Shown piece after piece: positions 16,898 to 28,805 of a DNA stretch of 64,000 bases. This DNA comes from Calothrix sp. HK-06 (GTDB taxonomy: Bacteria; Cyanobacteriota; Cyanobacteriia; Cyanobacteriales; Nostocaceae). The notes under the pieces are model-generated. The model saw nothing but the letters and a program-made list of their open reading frames with translations. It did not search any database and was not told where the DNA came from. Made by a program: the position numbers and the translations under genes. Position 1 is the stretch's first letter; each line of letters begins with the position of its first letter. Where the stretch lies: assembly GCF_001904745.1 (NCBI RefSeq), contig NZ_MRCD01000003.1, forward strand, positions 124,001-188,000. Direction: 5' to 3'.

Positions 16898-17689
16898 GTG
16901 GACGACGATTATCAGACTTATTTAAACCGATTAGCGCGCATGACGCTACCTGAGTCTTACCAAACTCAAGTTCAACACATTCATGAGTCGTACAAATACC
17001 AAGCGGTGCCAAATGGACCCCGACAACCTACTCCGTTTCCGGGTTATACAATCATTACCCCACCAAGTGAGGATGATAAGAATAATGCCGACTTTTATAC
17101 TGCGTTACAGGAATATCAATCTCAAATACTAGATTTATCAGTGAGTACAGAGCTTATTGTCCCATTACCATCTACGAGTTTCCACTTAACTGTTGCTGAT
17201 TTAATATGGGATAGTGCTTACCGCGACGAGCATTCACGCAATCCTAATTACGAATCAGATTTACAATCATGCTGCGCCAAAATATTTGATACATACAAAC
17301 AAACGGCGCCTGCAAATAATCCAATTCGATTTGATGTACTAGGAATAATGGTAATGCCAAGGGCAATTGGTGTTTGTTTGGCGCCAAGTACACGCAGCAG
17401 CTACGAGCAAATAATTAATTTTCGTCGCACTTTATACCAAAATCCGCAATTAATGAGTTTAGGTATTGAACAAAACTACCATTTAACCGCTCACATTACC
17501 CTAGGATACTTTGGGGAAGTGGCGCCTGACTTAGACCGCACATCTTTAGTCGAAAAGATAACCGACTTAAATCAAAAATGGCTAGGAAACCTCCCCGAAT
17601 TCATAGTACATCGTGCCGAACTACGAAAATTCGACGACATGACTCGCTATTATCGTCAATCCGAATGGGCAGCAATTGATTTTTCTTGA
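16898..17689 (+). CDS. 2H phosphoesterase-like protein (DUF1868/LigT fold)
   Basis: A 263-aa protein with the two His-x-Thr motifs that define the 2H phosphoesterase superfamily: FHLTVADLIW (about residue 103) and HLTAHITLGYF (about 205). The family hydrolyses or ligates 2',3'-cyclic phosphates or related nucleotides, and the exact substrate here is unknown. I chose GTG 16898 (VDDDYQTYLNRLARMTLP) because GAGGT lies 9 nt upstream and cyanobacterial relatives start with this sequence; an upstream TTG at 16871 lacks support. It lies 70 nt before surE, also a phosphatase acting on nucleotides, with a palindromic repeat between. Three GGCGCC sites lie inside. Confidence 0.8.
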   Translation: MDDDYQTYLNRLARMTLPESYQTQVQHIHESYKYQAVPNGPRQPTPFPGYTIITPPSEDDKNNADFYTALQEYQSQILDLSVSTELIVPLPSTSFHLTVADLIWDSAYRDEHSRNPNYESDLQSCCAKIFDTYKQTAPANNPIRFDVLGIMVMPRAIGVCLAPSTRSSYEQIINFRRTLYQNPQLMSLGIEQNYHLTAHITLGYFGEVAPDLDRTSLVEKITDLNQKWLGNLPEFIVHRAELRKFDDMTRYYRQSEWAAIDFS

Positions 17690-17696
17690 ATAGTAA

Positions 17697-17757
17697 GGTG
17701 GGCAGTGCCCACCCTATTCCTACTCCTAATTCTTAACTCCTAACTCCTAACTCTTCC
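17697..17757. repeat. Palindrome plus CCTAACT tandem repeat
   Basis: A GGTGGGCA-G-TGCCCACC palindrome (17697-17713), identical to the one at 9452, is followed by repeated TCCTAACT units up to the surE start codon. The ribosome site of surE is therefore absent or replaced by repeat sequence. Confidence 0.7.
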
Positions 17758-17759
17758 AC

Positions 17760-18440
17760 ATGACTTTTATTCTTACCAACGACGACGGTATCGACGCTCC
17801 AGGAATTCAAGCACTATTAAAAGCCGTAGAAGGTTATGAAACAGTTATCGCCGCTCCTTCATCGCATCAGTCAGGTTGTGGACATCAAGTAACTACTACG
17901 CACTCAATACCACTTTTACAGCGTTCCGAACGTGAATATGCCATTGGTGGCACACCTGCTGACTGTTCCCGAATCGCATTAACTCATATTTGTAAAGGCG
18001 CCAAATATGTTTTATCAGGTATCAACGCAGGCGGTAATTTAGGTGTTGATGCGTACATTTCCGGTACCGTCGCCGCAGTTCGCGAAGCCGCAATGCTAGG
18101 TGTACCAGGCATTGCCATTTCACACTACCGTAAAGGCAAACTCAATTACAATTGGGATGCAGCATCAAAATTTACCACAAAAGTTTTGGAAGAATTATTA
18201 AATCGTTCATGGGAACCTGGCACATTTTGGAACGTAAACTTACCGCACTTGCAACCAGAAGAACCAGAACCAGAAATTATATTTTGCCAAGCTTGTACTA
18301 AACCCTTACCTGTAAACTACCGCATTGAAGGTAACGAGTTTTATTACGTTGGGGACTACAGCAAACGCGAACGCACAAAAGGAAGCGATGTTGAAGTTTG
18401 CTTTTCAGGCAACATCGCAGTCACTCAACTAAGAGTATGA
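17760..18440 (+). CDS. surE: 5'/3'-nucleotidase SurE
   Basis: A 226-aa metal-dependent phosphatase that removes phosphate from nucleoside monophosphates and may act on short polyphosphate. The metal site is visible: Asp-Asp in LTNDDGIDAPG (residues 8-9), Ser in APSSHQSGCGH (about 40) and Asn in SGINAGGNLG (about 95), with GTVAAVREAAMLGVPGIAIS after it. The length is slightly short for the family (about 230-270) but complete. The 3' end overlaps the convergent Mrr-like gene by 12 bp. The start is ATG 17760. Confidence 0.95.
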   Translation: MTFILTNDDGIDAPGIQALLKAVEGYETVIAAPSSHQSGCGHQVTTTHSIPLLQRSEREYAIGGTPADCSRIALTHICKGAKYVLSGINAGGNLGVDAYISGTVAAVREAAMLGVPGIAISHYRKGKLNYNWDAASKFTTKVLEELLNRSWEPGTFWNVNLPHLQPEEPEPEIIFCQACTKPLPVNYRIEGNEFYYVGDYSKRERTKGSDVEVCFSGNIAVTQLRV

Positions 18441-18962
18441 CATTTCCTCAGTTCGTTTACGCGCAAGTAGTATAAAGTCAAACAAATCGCCTCTATCCCA
18501 TAATTCCACATCATTACTAGCAGCAAGGTTACAAGCTTGTTTGGTAAAACGACTGTTAGTAATTACTAATGCCTTGCTCACACTATAGTGCTTAACGGCG
18601 CCCAAAGCTTCTTGTACAGCTTTAATGCCAACAGATTTACTATACCTTTTAGCTTGAACAACCATTCTTAAACCATCTTTAGAAACTATTAAATCTGCTC
18701 CATAATCTCCACTCTTTGCAGTTGCATACACTCTATATCCGAACTTTTCCAAAAGACGCTGTAAAAAAGACTCAAATTCTGTTCCTGACATACCATCAAC
18801 ACACTTAATAAGCTCAGAATGATTTAAATTCAAAATTTTGATTATATCCATTTCTTCCCTCTCAACTTTTTCTGTTTTAGAAGCCGATTCATAAAGAGAA
18901 ATTGCCAAATTTAAAACCCATGAACATGTAGCACAAATCAAAACAGTACTTATTAATTCCAT
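18429..18962 (-). CDS. Mrr-type restriction endonuclease-like membrane protein
   Basis: A 177-aa protein. Residues 1-22 (MELISTVLICATCSWVLNLA) form a membrane helix; a charged linker follows, then an Mrr_cat type nuclease core. FESFLQRLLEKFGYRVYAT, then GDYGADLIV and MVVQAKRY give the D...QxK motif of the PD-(D/E)xK fold, and VKHYSVSKALVITNSRF completes it. Such proteins cut DNA, often methylated DNA; whether a membrane-anchored form does so is uncertain. There is no partner methylase nearby. It overlaps surE tail to tail by 12 bp and carries one GGCGCC site. Confidence 0.82.
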   Translation of the reverse strand: MELISTVLICATCSWVLNLAISLYESASKTEKVEREEMDIIKILNLNHSELIKCVDGMSGTEFESFLQRLLEKFGYRVYATAKSGDYGADLIVSKDGLRMVVQAKRYSKSVGIKAVQEALGAVKHYSVSKALVITNSRFTKQACNLAASNDVELWDRGDLFDFILLARKRTEEMSYS

Positions 18963-18991
18963 GTTTTCATTCCTTGATTTTTTTTAAACCA

Positions 18992-19023
18992 CCCATCCGT
19001 TACATCCGTTAAAATCCGTTGCC
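18992..19023. repeat. ACGGAT tandem repeat shared with 56678-56707
   Basis: CCATCCGTTACATCCGTTA and following AATCCGTTGCC: three CCGTT units spaced 9-10 bp. The reverse complement is nearly identical to 56678-56707, including the leading GGCAACGGAT. It is a dispersed element seen only twice in the window. Confidence 0.7.
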
Positions 19024-19143
19024 AATGGGCTTACTATTACTATTCCCAGGCAAATAAAAAAAATATCACTATAAAAAATTTTGAAAAAAAAGAGTAGGCG
19101 CCATGTCCTACCCTAAATAATTAATGAAATTTGAGAACTATTA

Positions 19144-20715
19144 TTATTCGCTTATAGCAGGCGCCTGAAGCGAAACAGCAGGTGATTCTTTTTGTGCTAT
19201 CGTAGGCACTGAATCACGTAATCTTGCGGTTAGCTGTACCGTAGTTGAATCGTAAACTTGGGTTAACATCTTAGGATATAAACCAATTCCGATAATTGGT
19301 ACCAACAAACAAGCAATAATGAAAATTTCGCGTGGTTCAGCATCGATAAGGTTTTGATGCGATACGAGTTCTTCATTTTCTTTACCGTAGAAAATCTCGC
19401 GCAGCATCGACAGCAAGTAAATTGGGGTAAGAATAACACCAATTGCCATCAAGAAGATTACAATCACTTTAAAAGTTGGGCTATAAGCATCGCTGGTTGC
19501 AAAGCCAACAAATACCATTAATTCAGCAACGAAACCGCTCATTCCAGGCAATGCCAAAGATGCCAGCGAACAAGTTGTAAACATCGCGAAAATTCTACCC
19601 ATACGCTTACCAACACCACCCATCTCATCAAGCATCAGCGTGTGAGTACGGTCGTATGTGGCGCCAACAAGGAAGAATAAACTAGCCCCTATCAAACCAT
19701 GAGATATCATTTGGAGTACGGCGCCGTTTAAACCCAAATCGGTAAATGTAGCAATACCAATAGTTACAAACCCCATGTGCGAAATCGAAGAATAGGCGAT
19801 TTTACGCTTGAGGTTACGTTGGGCAAACGATGTTAAAGCAGCGTAGATAATATTTACGACACCTAATATCACCAGCACAGGCGCAAAATAAGCATGAGCA
19901 TCAGGTAACATCTGAGCATTCATGCGAATTAACGCATATCCACCCATTTTCAGCAGAATACCAGCAAGCAACATGTGGACAGGTGCTGTTGCTTCACCAT
20001 GAGCATCGGGTAGCCAAGTGTGGAGAGGAATGATAGGTAATTTTACCGCGTAGGCAATCAAAAAGGCGCCGTAAAGCAAAAGTTCAACATTAAGCGCATA
20101 GTCTTTAAGTCCTAACGCTTGCATATTGAATGTCACCGTATCGCCATAAAATCCCATTGTTAGGGCAGCGAGTAAAATAAACAGCGACCCACCTGCTGTG
20201 TACAAAATAAACTTAGTTGCAGCATACTGTCTCTTCTTACCACCCCATATAGACAGCAAGAAGTACACAGGTACAAGTTCAAGTTCCCATACCAAAAAGA
20301 ACAGCAGCATGTCCTGCACAGCGAATACGGCTATTTGTCCACCGTACATCGCCAAAATTAAGAAGTAAAATAGCCTTGGTTTCAGGGTTACAGGCCATGC
20401 AGCCAAAATTGCCAGCGTTGTAATAAACCCTGTCAAAATAATAAGGGGCATCGACAAGCCGTCTGCCCCTACTGACCAATTCAAATCAAGTTGTGGTACC
20501 CAAGGGTAGCTTTCAACCAACTGCAAATCTGGATTAGAAAAATCGTATCCAGTGTAAAATGCAGCAACAATCAATGCAAAATCAACCAGTCCAACGATTA
20601 GCGCGAACCAGCGTACTGTTTTGCCATCTTTATCCGGGATAATTGGTACTAGTAGCGACGCCGCAATCGGCAAAAGAATAATCGTCGTCAGCCACGGGAA
20701 ATGAGCTGTATTCAT
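19144..20715 (-). CDS. ndhD: NAD(P)H-quinone oxidoreductase subunit 4 (NdhD)
   Basis: A 523-aa integral thylakoid membrane protein with about 14 helices, one of the antiporter-like subunits of NDH-1 that pump protons during cyclic and respiratory electron flow. Signature stretches include [40 protein letters not shown] (with the key membrane Glu) and [20 protein letters not shown]. The C-terminal [14 protein letters not shown] tail is typical of the NdhD1/D2 type of NDH-1L. It follows ndhF on the same strand with a 249-bp spacer that holds an inverted repeat. Start ATG 20715. Confidence 0.96.
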   Translation of the reverse strand: MNTAHFPWLTTIILLPIAASLLVPIIPDKDGKTVRWFALIVGLVDFALIVAAFYTGYDFSNPDLQLVESYPWVPQLDLNWSVGADGLSMPLIILTGFITTLAILAAWPVTLKPRLFYFLILAMYGGQIAVFAVQDMLLFFLVWELELVPVYFLLSIWGGKKRQYAATKFILYTAGGSLFILLAALTMGFYGDTVTFNMQALGLKDYALNVELLLYGAFLIAYAVKLPIIPLHTWLPDAHGEATAPVHMLLAGILLKMGGYALIRMNAQMLPDAHAYFAPVLVILGVVNIIYAALTSFAQRNLKRKIAYSSISHMGFVTIGIATFTDLGLNGAVLQMISHGLIGASLFFLVGATYDRTHTLMLDEMGGVGKRMGRIFAMFTTCSLASLALPGMSGFVAELMVFVGFATSDAYSPTFKVIVIFLMAIGVILTPIYLLSMLREIFYGKENEELVSHQNLIDAEPREIFIIACLLVPIIGIGLYPKMLTQVYDSTTVQLTARLRDSVPTIAQKESPAVSLQAPAISE

Positions 20716-20920
20716 CGGAAGTTTTTGAGTAACGAATAATCAAGTTTCGGCTATCATCCACTAGCTATTTACTAGCAGTTTTTTTTAGCTTTCGCCCAGA
20801 TTGTTAGGTTGATTTAATAAAAATGAAAAAACATGAAGGATAATTACACACTCCCTCATGTTTACGTTAAGTATTATTAAAATTTTTGTAGATTTGACAT
20901 CCCTCGTTAGAAATAACACC

Positions 20921-20950
20921 TGTAGAGACGTTACATGTGACGTCTCTACA
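20921..20950. repeat. Inverted repeat TGTAGAGACGT / ACGTCTCTACA between ndhF and ndhD
   Basis: Perfect 11-bp arms with an 8-nt loop, 14 bp after the ndhF stop codon (on the minus strand). The GAGACGT core recurs at the ends of the repeats at 36455-36496 and in polA (33505-33546). On the minus strand it could attenuate ndhF-ndhD readthrough. Confidence 0.75.
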
Positions 20951-20964
20951 TGATGGCGCCATTA

Positions 20965-23049
<2,085 letters not shown>

Positions 23050-23568
23050 CACTGGCGCCTACTTTTAGAATTCACAGATTAAGTTATTTGTCGGAACTGT
23101 TAATAATTGTGACACACACCTTTATTCATAAAATACCCCACCGGAATGTTTCGGGTGGGTAGTTAAGCCATTGCGAGCGACTTTGAACAGATTGTAGGGG
23201 TGACAAATTTTGAGTCCTGTACAATAAGACACAAATTATTTTCGTGATATAGAAAATATTTTACTGGCACCGAAAATAAACCTCGCGCTGCGTCTTGACT
23301 CTACTTCAAACTTAACCCATGATTAAAGCTTTCTACTTGACCCTCTTATCTAACCATAAATTGGACAGAAGTCTCATAACGCTTAGTGATGACAAACATT
23401 ACTAATATACTTGGCATCAGTAGATGTCACTGGGTAAAGCAACCAGATGATTAGTGAATGAATGTCTATTTTATAGATTTGAGATTTATATTCAATTTTT
23501 AAAGGTGTCAAAAATTTGTAGTGCCAATTACATATGTAAGCACCCTGGAAAGTAAAAAGAATTGGAGG
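23050..23568. other. Intergenic region upstream of ndhF, 519 bp
   Basis: The spacer between the thioredoxin-like gene and ndhF, both on the minus strand. It should hold the ndhF promoter and a long leader. A CCCACC / GGTGGG hairpin with an 11-nt loop lies near 23137-23159. I see no gene, tRNA or clear promoter hexamers. Confidence 0.5.
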
Positions 23569-23943
23569 CTACATTACCTTAGCTGCTTTTGAGCTACTGT
23601 GGTTACGGGGAGTTTGAATGTAGCTTTCTTTGATTCGTTCTAAAGCATCGAGCAAATCCTCACGTCCCTTAAATCCTTCCAGCCTTTGCCGAACCAGCCC
23701 TTGTTCAATCAAGATTAAAGTTGGTAGCGATTTCAGCCTGTACTGGTTCGATAGTTTAAAATTTTCATCAGCGTTGATGCCAACGAGTTTGATGTCTCCT
23801 CCACACTCTCGGCTGAACTGTAACAGTAGAGGGTGAATAATACGACATAACCCGCACCAAGGCGCCCCAAAATTGACTAAGACAGGAACATGAGATTCTA
23901 AAACTTCTTGAGTAAATGTCCGCTCACTAACCGACAACACCAT
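23569..23943 (-). CDS. Thioredoxin-like protein with WCGLC active site
   Basis: A 124-aa thioredoxin fold protein. The active site reads FGAPWCGLCRIIHP (Cys at about 32 and 35), with Leu in place of the usual Pro or Gly between the cysteines, which should shift the redox potential relative to WCGPC thioredoxins. The cis-Pro motif is present as LKSLPTLILIEQG. A basic Ser-rich tail of about 20 residues follows the fold. There is no signal peptide. It lies upstream of ndhF on the same strand, separated by about 500 bp. Its target proteins are unknown. Length and motif fit a cyanobacterial thioredoxin-like subgroup rather than m-type thioredoxin. Confidence 0.87.
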   Translation of the reverse strand: MVLSVSERTFTQEVLESHVPVLVNFGAPWCGLCRIIHPLLLQFSRECGGDIKLVGINADENFKLSNQYRLKSLPTLILIEQGLVRQRLEGFKGREDLLDALERIKESYIQTPRNHSSSKAAKVM

Positions 23944-24122
23944 GACGCCTCTACGATTTATAGGGTTTTTATATTAAAGGTATCTCACAATCCCACACTG
24001 ACCCGCAGGGCAGTGTAGGCAGTTGACTTCATCGTACATTGATTTCGCTGTATTTGATAACAGCAAACTCAATGCGTGTAATTAGTTTTGGGTCAGTCTG
24101 TCAATAGACTATGTGCTACTAT

Positions 24123-24839
24123 TCAAAACTGTATCTTACTTGTTGACACTAAGAGCAAAGGGTGTAACCACCAAAACAGCAGTACAAAAAGTGTAACGCC
24201 TAAATAGGCAGGGCGGGCGAATTCCTGCCACTTAAATGACTGGCGCCCGTCAAGAATTGCTAACAATGGAATAATACTAGTGCGTTGTTTTACCAATTCA
24301 AAAGCTTCACCGTAGCGAGCGAGTAGGCGCTGATCACCGTGCCAAACCGCAAATAAATGGTGCAATATTAGACCAATCGAAGTAACGAGTGTAAAAGTTG
24401 TGCCTATCCATAGAGTATGGGCAATGCACCAAATTACCTGTCCAACCATTTGAGGGTGGCGGGTAATACGAATAATACCTGTCTCGTACAAAAGAACTTG
24501 GGGCTTTTGAATGGCAGCAATTTCTAGTAGATTGAATGTGGCAGGATACAAGAACAAAAACGATATCGCCGATAGCACCCAAACGAATGTTTGTACCCCT
24601 GGTAGTCCTTGGACTTGCCAAAGTTGCAACCCATCATAACGGTGATTAAAAAAGTAAACAACCATTAGGACAGCCAAAGGTAGGCTGATTAAAGCAAAAA
24701 TAACGCGATATAACCTTGCACCTGTATACTTTTCTGCCCACGGACGCAGTGCAGCGCCTCCGCTGTGCGCGATTGCAAATACTATTTGTAATCCAAGCAT
24801 CATAAAATGACTAGGGGTTAACCAATCTGGCATCATCAC
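24123..24839 (-). CDS. NnrU family membrane protein (15-cis-zeta-carotene isomerase Z-ISO homologue)
   Basis: A 238-aa protein with six or seven membrane helices. Conserved histidines are in IAHSGGAALRPWAEKY, RITRHPQMVGQVIW, AHTLWIG and HHLFAVWHGDQRLL, matching NnrU/Z-ISO. Plant Z-ISO is a heme-dependent isomerase of 15-cis-zeta-carotene, and cyanobacterial homologues are plausible carotenoid isomerases, though not every NnrU protein does this. It is divergent from rbcR/pacR. The same neighbour set (devH, the LysR gene, this gene, ndhF, ndhD) is what I recall from Anabaena sp. PCC 7120. Several ATG codons start the frame; ATG 24839 is the first. Confidence 0.85.
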   Translation of the reverse strand: MMMPDWLTPSHFMMLGLQIVFAIAHSGGAALRPWAEKYTGARLYRVIFALISLPLAVLMVVYFFNHRYDGLQLWQVQGLPGVQTFVWVLSAISFLFLYPATFNLLEIAAIQKPQVLLYETGIIRITRHPQMVGQVIWCIAHTLWIGTTFTLVTSIGLILHHLFAVWHGDQRLLARYGEAFELVKQRTSIIPLLAILDGRQSFKWQEFARPAYLGVTLFVLLFWWLHPLLLVSTSKIQF

Positions 24840-25094
24840 GCAACATACGCTCCGGTAATTTAAGTCAACGCTTATTTCAGTACAATCAATTTCACAAAGT
24901 GTTTAAAGGGGGACAATAGTCAATATGTTGCTTATGTTGCCTTTTTCGACCAAAGCCTCCAAGCTTAAGATGTTAAAAAACTCGTCCAGTAGAGTGGAGA
25001 ATTATTTCAACCGCACTCGTTTTATAACGGGCGCCAATCCTGCACTTAATTATCAATTTTCGTTGCTCCTTTCAACGTTTGTGTGTTGAGCCTT

Positions 25095-26105
25095 ATGTCT
25101 GACCTTCCTTTTACTCTAGATCAGTTACGTATTCTCAAAGCGATTGCCGCAGAAGGGAGCTTCAAGCGTGCCGCTGACAGCCTTTATGTTTCTCAACCTG
25201 CTGTTAGTTTGCAGGTGCAGAACTTGGAGCGTCAACTTGATGTTCCCTTATTTGACCGTGGAGGTAGACGGGCGCAATTAACCGAAGCAGGACATTTATT
25301 ACTTAGCTACGGTGAAAAAATCCTTAGCTTATGTCAAGAAACCTGTCGCGCTATCGATGACCTGCAAAATCTCCAAGGTGGTACCCTAATTGTCGGCGCC
25401 TCTCAAACAACAGGCACTTATTTGCTGCCACGAATGATAGGCATGTTTCGACAAAAATACCCCGATGTAGCCGTACAATTACACGTCCACTCAACGCGAC
25501 GCACAGCTTGGGGTGTCGCCAACGGACAAGTCGATTTAGCTATTATTGGTGGTGAAGTTCCTGGTGAACTTGCCGAGTCACTGGAAACAATTTCCTACGC
25601 AGAAGACGAATTGGCATTGATTTTACCCGTATCTCATCCTTTCGCAAAACTGGAAAAAATTCAAAAAGAAGACTTATATAAATTACAATTCATTACCCTC
25701 GATTCGCAATCCACTATACGCAAGGTTATCGAACAAGTGCTATCGCGCTGTGATATCGATACGCGGCGTTTTAAAATTGAAATGGAGCTAAATTCCATCG
25801 AAGCGATCAAAACGGCTGTGCAATCAGGTTTGGGAGCAGCGTTTGTTTCCACCTCGGCAATTTCTAAGGAATTGCAAATGGGAGTACTGCACCGCTCACC
25901 AATAGAAGGTGTAGTAGTCAAGCGAACGCTATGGCTAATTTTTAATCCCAACCGTTATCGTTCCAAAGCAGCAGAAGCCTTCAGCCAAGAAATTCTACCT
26001 CAATTTGCGGCACCGGGCTGGAATATGGAAGTGTTAAAATCAACACATAGAGAAATAGTGGTTGCTGCTTTAAATGGTGAGGGGGCAGTTTTGGACGATG
26101 ATTAA
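25095..26105 (+). CDS. rbcR: LysR-type regulator RbcR/PacR (Ycf30)
   Basis: A 336-aa LysR regulator. The winged helix-turn-helix is at residues 1-65 ([40 protein letters not shown]), and a type 2 periplasmic-binding-like effector domain fills the rest ([17 protein letters not shown]). The sequence is the highly conserved RbcR/Ycf30 type, which controls rubisco and carbon assimilation genes; in Anabaena the orthologue is PacR. It lies beside ndhF/ndhD and nnrU and is divergent from nnrU, so the 255-bp spacer probably holds its binding sites. ATG 25095 ([11 protein letters not shown]) is the start; GTG 25083 lies upstream without support. Confidence 0.94.
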   Translation: MSDLPFTLDQLRILKAIAAEGSFKRAADSLYVSQPAVSLQVQNLERQLDVPLFDRGGRRAQLTEAGHLLLSYGEKILSLCQETCRAIDDLQNLQGGTLIVGASQTTGTYLLPRMIGMFRQKYPDVAVQLHVHSTRRTAWGVANGQVDLAIIGGEVPGELAESLETISYAEDELALILPVSHPFAKLEKIQKEDLYKLQFITLDSQSTIRKVIEQVLSRCDIDTRRFKIEMELNSIEAIKTAVQSGLGAAFVSTSAISKELQMGVLHRSPIEGVVVKRTLWLIFNPNRYRSKAAEAFSQEILPQFAAPGWNMEVLKSTHREIVVAALNGEGAVLDDD

Positions 26106-26199
26106 GTTCGTTTTATCACGCAGTCTGGCACTGTAATACGGGATGCCCACGGCTGCAAGTGGGTTATCTCACCTTCAAAGATAATGGCAATTGGTAAAT

Positions 26200-27567
26200 A
26201 TGGAAGTTTACTGCACTCGTCCGCATTGTCCACGTCCGCTTAATTATTTTGCCGACCTTGACGAAACAACTGTAATTAGAACCGTGCAGCAGAAATATTG
26301 TACTAGTTGCGGAATGCCATTGATTTTAGCTGGACGGTATATTCCAACTAAAGTACTTGGTAGAGGTGGATTTGGTGCAGCATTTTTCGCGCGTGACCGT
26401 TATACGCCAACAATGCGCTCTTGTGTAGTCAAGCAATTTTTGCCATCAACTTCTTTGAGTCCCACACAACTAAAACTCGCGCAAGACTTATTTGAACGCG
26501 AGGCAGTGGTTTTAGAAGAAGTTGGCTACCAGCACGACCAAATACCCAATTTGTATGCTTACTTTCCAGTTATTGTCGAAAGTTCGCCACCTGGACGGCA
26601 AGAGCAGTATTTTTATTTAGTCCAAGAGTACATTAACGGAGAAAATCTAGAACAAGAACTAGTACATAAAGGTCAGTTTTCCCAGTCTGATGCCGTCGAA
26701 GTGTTAAGTTCAATTTTAAAAGTACTTGATTTTGTTCATAACCAAGGCATCATTCACCGTGATATTAAACCCTCGAATATCATGCGTGACAAGAGCGGCA
26801 AACTGTTTTTACTTGACTTTGGCGCCGTTAAATTAGTGACAAATTCTCCAACGGGAACTACAAGCGCCTCAACGGGGATTTATTCAATCGGATTTGCACC
26901 ACCCGAACAAATGTCAGGTGGTCAAGTATTTCCATCCACAGATTTATACGCTTTAGCAGTAACTATAATCATTCTCCTTACTGCTAAAGATGTTACAGAA
27001 CTATTTGATTCCTACACCAATCAGTGGAAATGGCAAAATTTTGTGACTACTAGTCCAACGTTAACATCCGTTTTAAATCGAATGTTACTTCCTGCTGCAA
27101 ACCAAAGATTTCAAAGTGCCACTGATGCACTTGAAGCTTTAGGTACACCACAACAACCACAACAACCACAACATCCAACACAACTTCAGTCTTCACAAAC
27201 AGGGACAGTTACGACGTTAAAACGAAAATTTTCTCTACTAGAAGTATTAACAGGAGCAGGATTTAGTGGGTTTGAAGGTGGCTTAATTGCAATAGCGGTT
27301 TTTACTTTGATTAAATCTACACCAATTAGTTTAGTTATATCACTAGTAGTAATTAGTGCTATGATATTTGCTCAATTCCGACGTTGGGTAGGTGGTTCAG
27401 ATTTAATTATTTTTCCAGTAATAACTTTACCGATAGTCCTATTTTTTCTACGAGGTTCGCTAACCATACCTGAAATGTTATTTTACGCAGTTATTGCTGG
27501 CTTAATATCTATTGCCGTTACTTCACTATTTCGACTGATATATAAACTTTTATCAAGAATTCTGTAA
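26200..27567 (+). CDS. Serine/threonine protein kinase with N-terminal Cys motif and membrane tail
   Basis: A 455-aa protein. The N-terminal CTRPHCPRPLNYFAD plus YCTSCG motif gives four cysteines in a likely zinc knuckle, typical of one cyanobacterial kinase group. The kinase domain follows (about 40-310) with GRGGFGAAF, VVKQF Lys, HRDIKPSNIM catalytic loop and DFGAVK. After a Gln/Pro linker (PQQPQQPQHPTQ) there are three or four membrane helices (about 350-450). The sensor input is unknown. A membrane-anchored PstS-like gene lies 205 nt downstream. ATG 26200 is the start. It lies between rbcR and devH, genes I recall as adjacent in Anabaena PCC 7120. Confidence 0.92.
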   Translation: MEVYCTRPHCPRPLNYFADLDETTVIRTVQQKYCTSCGMPLILAGRYIPTKVLGRGGFGAAFFARDRYTPTMRSCVVKQFLPSTSLSPTQLKLAQDLFEREAVVLEEVGYQHDQIPNLYAYFPVIVESSPPGRQEQYFYLVQEYINGENLEQELVHKGQFSQSDAVEVLSSILKVLDFVHNQGIIHRDIKPSNIMRDKSGKLFLLDFGAVKLVTNSPTGTTSASTGIYSIGFAPPEQMSGGQVFPSTDLYALAVTIIILLTAKDVTELFDSYTNQWKWQNFVTTSPTLTSVLNRMLLPAANQRFQSATDALEALGTPQQPQQPQHPTQLQSSQTGTVTTLKRKFSLLEVLTGAGFSGFEGGLIAIAVFTLIKSTPISLVISLVVISAMIFAQFRRWVGGSDLIIFPVITLPIVLFFLRGSLTIPEMLFYAVIAGLISIAVTSLFRLIYKLLSRIL

Positions 27568-27669
27568 TTTTAGAAAAAATGCATAAAAAACTGCTGCGCC
27601 TTTAGAAATAGAATCATGTATGGTAGACGGCTATACTTTACAAAACATCATATTTCTTACACAAAAAAC

Positions 27670-27688
27670 GTTAACCAAAAGTTAAAGT
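27670..27688 (+). promoter_or_regulatory. Possible Pho-box-like repeats upstream of the PstS-like gene
   Basis: GTTAACCA and GTTAAAGT start 11 bp apart (8 bp plus 3-nt spacer), the geometry of cyanobacterial PhoB-type boxes built from (C/T)TTAACC-like octamers. It lies about 85-100 nt before the PstS-like ATG. Only one half-site matches well, so this is tentative. Confidence 0.3.
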
Positions 27689-27772
27689 ATTAGATTCATA
27701 ATAAAGATAACATTAACTGCAATCAAAGGGTGCCATAGCAATAGAATCAATCATAATAATAAAATAAAAACT

Positions 27773-28804
27773 ATGTCGCAGGAACATCAGAGAAATGAGA
27801 CAGCGGTTTTAATTATTTCTTTCTTAACAACATTAGGGCTTGTGTGCGGTGGGGCATTTTTGTGGTTTAAAAATTCTCGTATTGTCTCACAAAATGGAAG
27901 TACTCAGCAGATACAATCTACAGGCACTCAATTTACAAGCGTTACAAACGTTCCAACTGGGTTATTTAATTATGGAGGAAGCACAACCTGGGCAACTATT
28001 CGTCGAGATATTGACTCGGTGATACAAAAAGAATTACCCCAGTTTCGACTTCGTTACACTGACCCAACAACAGGCGCCCCAGGTTCTTCACCTGGTATTA
28101 AAATGGTAATAAACGGGCAGCTTTCCTTTTCCCAGTCTTCGCGTCAAATTAAAGCAGAAGAACAAAAAGAAGCGCTTAAGCTAGGTTTCATGCTTGAACA
28201 AATACCAGTTGCCATAGATGGCATTGCAATTGCCGTTCACCCTGGTCTTAAAATTCCTGGCTTAACAGTTGCCCAACTCAAAGATATATATACTGGTAAA
28301 ATTAATAATTGGCAGCAAGTCGGTGGCCCCAACCTACCAATAACACCTTATTCACGACGTTTAGAAGATGGAGGAACAATCGAGTTCTTCTATGATAATG
28401 TTTTAAACAAACAAAACTTCGGTGCCAACGTTCAGTATGTTTCAACAACGACGGATGGATTAAGACAACTGGAGAGAAATGAAGGTGGTATTTACTACGC
28501 TTCGGCGCCTGAAGTTGTAGGGCAGTGTGAAATTAGACCTTTACCTATCGGGCGCCAAGCATCAGAATTTATTGCACCATACAAAGAGCCACTGATTGAG
28601 CGCTCTAAATGTCCTTCGGAGCGTAACCAAATAAATATTGATGCTTTTAAAACAGATAAATACCCGATAACTAGGCGCCTGTTTGTAATTGTAAAGCAGA
28701 ACAAACAAAGCGACCAAGAAGCAGGAATAGCATATGCGAATTTACTTCTTACCGAACAAGGACAAGAATTAATATCTAAAACAGGATTTGTAAGAATTAA
28801 GTAG
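27773..28804 (+). CDS. Membrane-anchored PstS-like substrate-binding protein
   Basis: A 343-aa protein with an N-terminal membrane helix (about residues 12-31) and a periplasmic type 2 binding domain. DGIAIAVHPGLKIPGLTVAQ, LKDIYTGKINNWQQVGGPN and PYSRRLEDGGT match the PstS-like family, which binds phosphate or related anions. No lipobox Cys is present. Length is near normal for the family. No permease or ATPase genes are adjacent, so it may act as a sensor, perhaps with the kinase upstream, rather than in transport; this is inference. A decayed second copy of its C-terminal half follows directly. It contains four GGCGCC sites. Confidence 0.87.
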   Translation: MSQEHQRNETAVLIISFLTTLGLVCGGAFLWFKNSRIVSQNGSTQQIQSTGTQFTSVTNVPTGLFNYGGSTTWATIRRDIDSVIQKELPQFRLRYTDPTTGAPGSSPGIKMVINGQLSFSQSSRQIKAEEQKEALKLGFMLEQIPVAIDGIAIAVHPGLKIPGLTVAQLKDIYTGKINNWQQVGGPNLPITPYSRRLEDGGTIEFFYDNVLNKQNFGANVQYVSTTTDGLRQLERNEGGIYYASAPEVVGQCEIRPLPIGRQASEFIAPYKEPLIERSKCPSERNQINIDAFKTDKYPITRRLFVIVKQNKQSDQEAGIAYANLLLTEQGQELISKTGFVRIK

Positions 28805-28805
28805 A

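Noticed and set aside
23130-23162. Riboswitch or terminator upstream of ndhF
   Set aside because: Only a weak CCCACC/GGTGGG hairpin without T tract or known riboswitch motifs.
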